A stretch of 8,597 nt of DNA from positions 1-8,597 of the forward strand of contig JACOZS010000030.1 in the NCBI GenBank assembly GCA_016181215.1. The letters run 5' to 3'. Under the pieces are notes generated by a model that was not told where the DNA came from, did not search any database, and worked only from the letters and a program-made list of their open reading frames with translations. Positions 4,541 through 8,597 of the stretch are shown here, in pieces; position 1 is the stretch's first letter; the number at the start of each line of letters is the position of its first letter. The translations under genes were made by a program, and so were the position numbers. This DNA comes from Candidatus Woesearchaeota archaeon (lineage in GTDB: Archaea > Nanobdellota > Nanobdellia > SCGC-AAA011-G17 > JACOZS01).

Positions 4541-7500
4541 TTTGCTCTCCAGCCATTAGAAGCGGCAGGTCTTTCTTCAATCTTTTTTTAAGTCCTTCTT
4601 CTATTTTTGACTTTGGTTCACCACAAAGCTTGTTTAACGCTGAAGCTAATTCTGGAATGTATGCATCAAATAAACTTGCTCTTTCACGTTGTTCCTTAGC
4701 TCTAATGTTTTTATGAATATAAATGCTTAACTTTCTTCCGCATTCCTGCAAGGCTAATTTAATCTCTTTTGTTATGTCTTCGTAATGTGCAACTGCTTCT
4801 TTGGCTTCAGAAGTAAATGGAACCCATACTGAAGCTATATGAACTAATATTACTGCTGGACCGCTTGGGAGATTGCTTCCTGATTGCTGCAAACCGTAGG
4901 CTTTCCAGTTTGTATCTGTGACTGCCTCTGTTATTGCGCAGGCGCCCTGCTGGTATAATAAAGGAACGCGATTTGCCAATCTTATTAAACGAACCTGCTC
5001 ATCCTGAAGCCATTTTGATGAATAGATTATGGCTGTTTCTATTTGAAATGGAAAACCCCGATAAACAACTGGGGATCTTGTTGTGGTCACGTAAAATTCT
5101 GCTTCATATTCTTTTTTTAGTGCTTTTTCAAGAACCTCTGATGTAATTGGACTTAAGCAATCAGTAGGAGGAGCAATAACTTTAGTATCCCGCATTGCCT
5201 TGAAAAGTTTTTCTATCTGATCATTTGTCAGTTTTGAAGGCTTTTCATCGGGATTTAAAGAAGCTTTTGAGCACATTTCTTTTGCCGTGCCGGAACCTAT
5301 TCTTGAAAATTCTGAGGTTAAAAAACTTTGTAAAGTTCTTGCTTTTGTATATTGAAGCATTGTTATTAAATTACCGATTTCAATTCCGTATGGATGCGGC
5401 TTTATTTCTTTTGGTTCTATTGGCAATTCGTTTACTGCGCGCGCGTATTTTACTGTTTCGCCTTCTGGGGTTTTGTATGTTATTGATACGTGCGGGTTTG
5501 CAATGGCAGTTTGCTTTACGTATTCGTCAACAGATTGTTTTCCTTTTTGATATCTTCCTTCTAATTCTATTTCAACTTTGGTTCCACGTTCAGATTTCCA
5601 TTCCACGTCCTTTTCTCTTAATATTTCTGGTTCGTTTTTCTGGGTGTTGATCTGGATTTCATAGTAATGCGCTGGTTTCTTTGGAGATATTCTTGAAATC
5701 ACTTTTGTGGCTTTTCCTGTTGTTAATTGGGAATATAAGACTGATACTGAAACTCCGAGACCTTGCTGCCCTCTGCTCATCCTAAACCTATGGAACTTTG
5801 AACCGTAAAGTAACTTGCCAAAAACTTTTGGAATCTGCTCTTTTACTATTCCAGGGCCGTTGTCTTCTACTATTATGATAAATCGATTTTCAGATATTTG
5901 TTTGAGTTCTACTTTTATATCTCCTGGTATTCTTAATTCATCTGTTGCGTCTATAGAATTATGGCATACTATTGCACCGACACCCGCAATAAAATTTTCA
6001 CAACCCGGTACAGAAACATCATAGACCCACTCACGGTTATATTCTATCTCTTCTATGCTCTTGATTCTCAAAACTCCAAGATCCCCATCTAAGAAATTCT
6101 GAATGTCATTATAAACTAATATGGAATTAGACGCAACCCCTCTCTTTAGAGCTTCGAAACTTATATTGAGTCTATTAGCATCGTTAGTTATAGAATATTT
6201 AAGTTGCGGATTCGAGGTACTTACCATAGCGTGCTCTAATGGCAGTAGATCTGCCGGGCTTTTTTTATTATTAGTATAAATAAATAAGAAGTGGGCTTCT
6301 CCAAATTTAGCAAGTGCATTACCTATCAGGCGTTTATGACCCCCCTTATATCCAATACTATAGTTTATACCTAAAGACGAAAGCAAGTATTGTAGTCCCA
6401 CATGTAGATCAAAGCTCGCGGTAACTGAGGTTACCTTTTGACAATTTAAATCTTGTAACATTAAGTTATTTTTTAATATGTGAAATAATTCGTTACTTGG
6501 ATATCCATCACCAGATAGATATGCTAGTAAGAATGAGTATTTTTGGCTTTTATTAAAGTTAAATACCACGTCTGGAATCCTTTTAGTTCTAGCTGAATCT
6601 CCCACCTTAAGCACGTGTTTAAAAATAAATCCAATAATTGTGGAGTTTGCAACCACGTTGTATGCGGTTGCGTGGGCTCTTCTTATTTTGGGTGAAAATC
6701 TAAACACTTTTTCGAATAGATCTATCAAGTAGTATATTAGATCTTTTTCATGACTACCAAATGAAAAGTGGATTCTTTGCAGGGATTTTAAAATTGATCC
6801 CTCGGCCATATATAAACCGAGTAATTCTGCAAGATTGTGATCTACTTTTAGGATAGCTGGGATCTTATATCGGCATATACTCATACCTATTTTAGAATGG
6901 GATAATAAATTTATGTCTAAATGTAACTGCCTTATTATATTAAACGGCAGATAATTCAATCTCTTAAAGTCCGAGATCCTATACCACTTAGGTCTAGGCA
7001 ATATGCTTTTAATTTCTTTTATTATTCTATCTGTAAATAGACTCGTTATCCCATATAAGTTTATTTTAGAAGTTAGATTTGGGTCTAATGCTAGAAGTTC
7101 TTCAATCAAATTAATTTCTTTTAGCGAATTTGGGTTTTCCCAACTATGCCTAGGCACTAGGATTGGCATATTAACTTTAAGTTCTGATGTCGGGATGGAA
7201 ACAACTTTACCTTTGTCTAAAGTAAATACTGAATGGTAAGCGGTAAGATCGACATATCTACCGGAGGTTAATTTTACTCTGTAGATTTTGCTGTTAACTT
7301 TATGCCTGAATAGAGTGGACACATTATGAAATGCGATTTTTAGGGTATTTCTGTCGAAGGCCAACACCTCTATATTACCATCTATTCTTAATTTTTCTAA
7401 GTGACCCCCCCTCATAATTTCAACGCTTTCTTTATTTGTCTCTATTTGCTCATCTATAAGTTCTCCTATTTTAGATATAGAGATGGTGCCCCCCTTTTTA

Positions 7501-7679
7501 ACAAGAATGGGCATATTGTAGGTTAGACTGTTATCAACTAACTCCTTGACTGTCATTAACAAAGCACGAGTAGGATTATCAAAACCTAATAAATGCCTGT
7601 TTTTTGCGAAGAATTCAGATACAGAAATTTCTCTCTGCTTTTTAGCCAGTTCTTCTGCTTTTATAACCTCTTTTGACAT
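4527..7679 (-). CDS. top6B: DNA topoisomerase VI subunit B precursor, interrupted by an intein
   Basis: This ATPase subunit clamps and drives strand passage by Topo VI. The 1050-residue precursor consists of N-extein 1-50, intein 51-574 and C-extein 575-1050; the spliced product is 526 residues, normal for the family. GHKL motifs: ELVDN at 46-50 (E46 the likely general base, N50 Mg binding), DNGPG at 606-610, GQQGLG at 637-642, and RGT at 698-700. A helix-2-turn-helix-like region lies at about 765-860. A transducer domain follows, with K960 in SEAKEAVA as the likely switch lysine (436 after splicing). The C-terminal basic helix overlaps the top6A start. ATG at 7679 follows a TATA box at a spacing that predicts a leaderless mRNA. 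Without splicing the ATP site is split, so the precursor should be inactive. All three parts are in one open frame with no damage. Confidence 0.97.
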   Translation of the reverse strand: MSKEVIKAEELAKKQREISVSEFFAKNRHLLGFDNPTRALLMTVKELVDNSLTYNMPILVKKGGTISISKIGELIDEQIETNKESVEIMRGGHLEKLRIDGNIEVLAFDRNTLKIAFHNVSTLFRHKVNSKIYRVKLTSGRYVDLTAYHSVFTLDKGKVVSIPTSELKVNMPILVPRHSWENPNSLKEINLIEELLALDPNLTSKINLYGITSLFTDRIIKEIKSILPRPKWYRISDFKRLNYLPFNIIRQLHLDINLLSHSKIGMSICRYKIPAILKVDHNLAELLGLYMAEGSILKSLQRIHFSFGSHEKDLIYYLIDLFEKVFRFSPKIRRAHATAYNVVANSTIIGFIFKHVLKVGDSARTKRIPDVVFNFNKSQKYSFLLAYLSGDGYPSNELFHILKNNLMLQDLNCQKVTSVTASFDLHVGLQYLLSSLGINYSIGYKGGHKRLIGNALAKFGEAHFLFIYTNNKKSPADLLPLEHAMVSTSNPQLKYSITNDANRLNISFEALKRGVASNSILVYNDIQNFLDGDLGVLRIKSIEEIEYNREWVYDVSVPGCENFIAGVGAIVCHNSIDATDELRIPGDIKVELKQISENRFIIIVEDNGPGIVKEQIPKVFGKLLYGSKFHRFRMSRGQQGLGVSVSVLYSQLTTGKATKVISRISPKKPAHYYEIQINTQKNEPEILREKDVEWKSERGTKVEIELEGRYQKGKQSVDEYVKQTAIANPHVSITYKTPEGETVKYARAVNELPIEPKEIKPHPYGIEIGNLITMLQYTKARTLQSFLTSEFSRIGSGTAKEMCSKASLNPDEKPSKLTNDQIEKLFKAMRDTKVIAPPTDCLSPITSEVLEKALKKEYEAEFYVTTTRSPVVYRGFPFQIETAIIYSSKWLQDEQVRLIRLANRVPLLYQQGACAITEAVTDTNWKAYGLQQSGSNLPSGPAVILVHIASVWVPFTSEAKEAVAHYEDITKEIKLALQECGRKLSIYIHKNIRAKEQRERASLFDAYIPELASALNKLCGEPKSKIEEGLKKRLKKDLPLLMAGEQNAKK
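5958..7529 (-). mobile_element. Intein with LAGLIDADG endonuclease domain in the Top6B N-box
   Basis: This 524-residue protein intron starts at Ser51 (SLTYNMPILV) and ends VCHN574, followed by Ser +1. Splicing blocks visible in precursor numbering: block A at the N-terminus, block B LTAYHSVFTL with T146-x-x-H149, block F WVYDVSVPGCENFIAG at 551-566, and block G with H573 and N574. All chemistry residues of a class 1 intein are present, with Ser as both nucleophiles. The endonuclease domain has two motifs, LLGLYMAEG (286-294, E293) and LLAYLSGDG (384-392, D391), with both acidic residues kept, so it may still cut an empty top6B allele. Overall style (FTLDKGKVV, MPILVPR, INLIEELL) resembles archaeal PolB-type inteins. 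Removing it rejoins ELVDN to SIDATDE and restores the family sequence. Confidence 0.95.
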
Positions 7680-7700
7680 TTTTTATCAGCAGAACTTGGG

Positions 7701-7711
7701 TAATATATAAA
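7701..7711 (-). promoter_or_regulatory. TATA box of the top6B-top6A operon
   Basis: The minus strand reads TTTATATATTA in the 40-base gap between the KH gene stop and top6B. Its centre at about 7706 predicts transcription start at about 7680, next to the ATG at 7679, so the mRNA would have almost no leader. No Shine-Dalgarno site is seen just before the ATG, which agrees. Confidence 0.65.
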
Positions 7712-7719
7712 TCTTTAGG

Positions 7720-8238
7720 TTAATGAAAGCTAGATGACTTTGTCTTTTCTATGAATCTGTAGGTTTTGCTGTGGGTTGAACCCTGCAATAATTTTTCTAT
7801 GGCCTTCCGCGCAATTAATGTGCCTTCAGTTGGCCCGAGAATTGAAACTGTTTTTCCATACACGGAAATCTCTGTTTCGGTCAGACGCTCTATGCTCTTC
7901 CATGCTTTTCCTTGAGTACCAATTAAACGGGCTTTTGTGGAATATATCTTCTTCTTTGACTTTCCTATGTAATCCTGAATGTTTAAAATTTCAAGGCTTC
8001 TGTTTTCTTTCAATAAGGTTAATGCTTTTTCTGGATTAAAACCGCGAGCTATTGCCTTGACTACAGGCAGGGTTATGTAAACATTAAAATTATCTTCGCT
8101 GGAAACTTCTACTATGCCTTCCTGAGAGATTCTTAATTTTGTGTTTGAGGCGTTTTCTATCTGTCTTTTTGTTTGGCCCTTTGTTCCTATCAGGACTGCA
8201 ATCCTTTCTTTTGGAATTCTTGTTGTTGATGCGAACAT
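7720..8238 (-). CDS. KH-domain ribosome-biogenesis protein, archaeal Dim2/Pno1 homologue
   Basis: This 172-residue RNA-binding protein has two KH domains. The first has GTKG at 18-21 in IAVLIGTKGQTKRQIE, and the second has GTQG at 107-110 in ARLIGTQGKAWKSIE. The C-terminal helix QGSTHSKTYRFIEK is characteristic of the Dim2/Pno1 (Krr1-related) family, which binds near the 3' end of small-subunit rRNA during maturation. The function here is inferred from the family. I chose ATG at 8238, 2 bases after the aIF1A stop. A longer reading from 8295 would overlap aIF1A by 55 bases and add a 19-residue tail not expected in the family. The close spacing suggests one transcript with aIF1A, so two small-subunit factors would be made together. 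Confidence 0.9.
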   Translation of the reverse strand: MFASTTRIPKERIAVLIGTKGQTKRQIENASNTKLRISQEGIVEVSSEDNFNVYITLPVVKAIARGFNPEKALTLLKENRSLEILNIQDYIGKSKKKIYSTKARLIGTQGKAWKSIERLTETEISVYGKTVSILGPTEGTLIARKAIEKLLQGSTHSKTYRFIEKTKSSSFH

Positions 8239-8240
8239 GG

Positions 8241-8582
8241 TCAGAATTCTTCTATTGAATCTAGTTGTTTTAAATAACCTTTTTTCCTTAGCCAATCTAT
8301 TTGCGCGTGAGTATACTTAAAGACGATATCCCCTTTTTCATCCCCGGTCAATTCCCAAGGTTCTACTAAAACTAAATCTCCTTCTCTGACCCATAGTTTT
8401 CTTTTTAATCTGCCTGGAATTCGACATACCCTTGTTTTACCATCAAGACATCTTACTTTTGTTCTTGAGCCGCCTAATCTTTGCTCTAGGATTCCGAATA
8501 TTTCTTTACCTCTAGGTATTTTAACTCTTGAAAGCTCAAACTCCTGCTGTTCTTCTGGACTTCTTTGAGGTTTGTTATACAT
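8241..8582 (-). CDS. eif1A: Translation initiation factor aIF1A
   Basis: This 113-residue protein is the archaeal counterpart of eIF1A and bacterial IF1. It binds the A site of the small ribosomal subunit and helps position initiator tRNA. The central OB-fold (S1-like) runs from [20 protein letters not shown] through [32 protein letters not shown]. The [16 protein letters not shown] stretch is the most telling signature. A basic N-terminal tail and an acidic C-terminus (DSIEEF) complete it, and length is usual for archaea. ATG at 8582 leaves only 15 bases of upstream sequence in the window, so its promoter cannot be judged. It is the first gene of the visible cluster and is followed at once by the KH gene. 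Confidence 0.97.
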   Translation of the reverse strand: MYNKPQRSPEEQQEFELSRVKIPRGKEIFGILEQRLGGSRTKVRCLDGKTRVCRIPGRLKRKLWVREGDLVLVEPWELTGDEKGDIVFKYTHAQIDWLRKKGYLKQLDSIEEF

Positions 8583-8597
8583 AATTAGGGAAGAACT

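Noticed and set aside
5225..5650. Plus-strand ORF of 141 codons opposite top6B
   Set aside because: Its Leu/Phe-rich product is the antisense shadow of the strongly conserved Top6B frame, with no promoter or domain of its own. The other plus-strand ORFs at 3552, 4008, 4444, 4934, 5815, 7003 and 7776 are rejected for the same reason.
8239..8295. Longer KH protein start overlapping aIF1A by 55 bases
   Set aside because: The ATG at 8238 directly follows the aIF1A stop, and the KH family similarity begins there.

Overview
The window looks like chromosomal DNA of an archaeon. It carries translation factor aIF1A, a Dim2/Pno1-like KH protein, both subunits of DNA topoisomerase VI, a tRNA with archaeal bulge-helix-bulge introns, and TATA boxes about 26 bases upstream of inferred transcript starts. 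The low GC content, tight packing, short proteins and intein suggest a small-genome lineage, perhaps DPANN, but the sequence alone does not fix the phylum. All confident genes are on the minus strand, so transcription runs from high to low coordinates.

Right part (8582 down to 3458): a housekeeping cluster of aIF1A, the KH protein, top6B and top6A. The KH start lies 2 bases after the aIF1A stop. top6B has its own TATA box, placed so that its mRNA would be essentially leaderless. top6A overlaps the end of top6B by 14 bases. top6B is interrupted by a 524-residue intein with two LAGLIDADG motifs, placed between the Mg/ATP-binding Asn of the GHKL N-box and the next Ser. Topo VI therefore cannot bind ATP until the precursor splices.

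Middle (3457 to 3220): two small-RNA units. The first is a strong candidate non-coding RNA of about 70 nt. Its TATA box is correctly spaced, it has a closed terminal stem, a kink-turn-like CUGA/GAUGA core and a U-tract end, and it may be an L7Ae-binding (H/ACA-like) guide RNA. The second is tRNA-Asn(GUU), which can only be folded if two introns are removed, 20 nt at 30/31 and 13 nt at 37/38. The first intron has a textbook bulge-helix-bulge.

Left part (3210 to 1): a compact thioredoxin-fold/DUF255 (YyaL/SPATA20-like) gene starts 9 bases after the tRNA. It is followed by about 430 bases of AT-rich DNA with no gene, containing short repeats, a perfect hairpin and T-tracts. Next is a free-standing LAGLIDADG endonuclease whose apparent ATG start is cut off by an in-frame TAA and which probably starts at TTG. 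A GC-rich 16-mer resembling a tRNA 3' end with CCA follows. Last is the start of a secreted or membrane-anchored protein with 11-residue helical repeats, apparently starting at ATT and running off the left edge.

The most notable items are the intein in the Topo VI ATPase site, the doubly interrupted tRNA-Asn, and the unannotated small RNA beside it.
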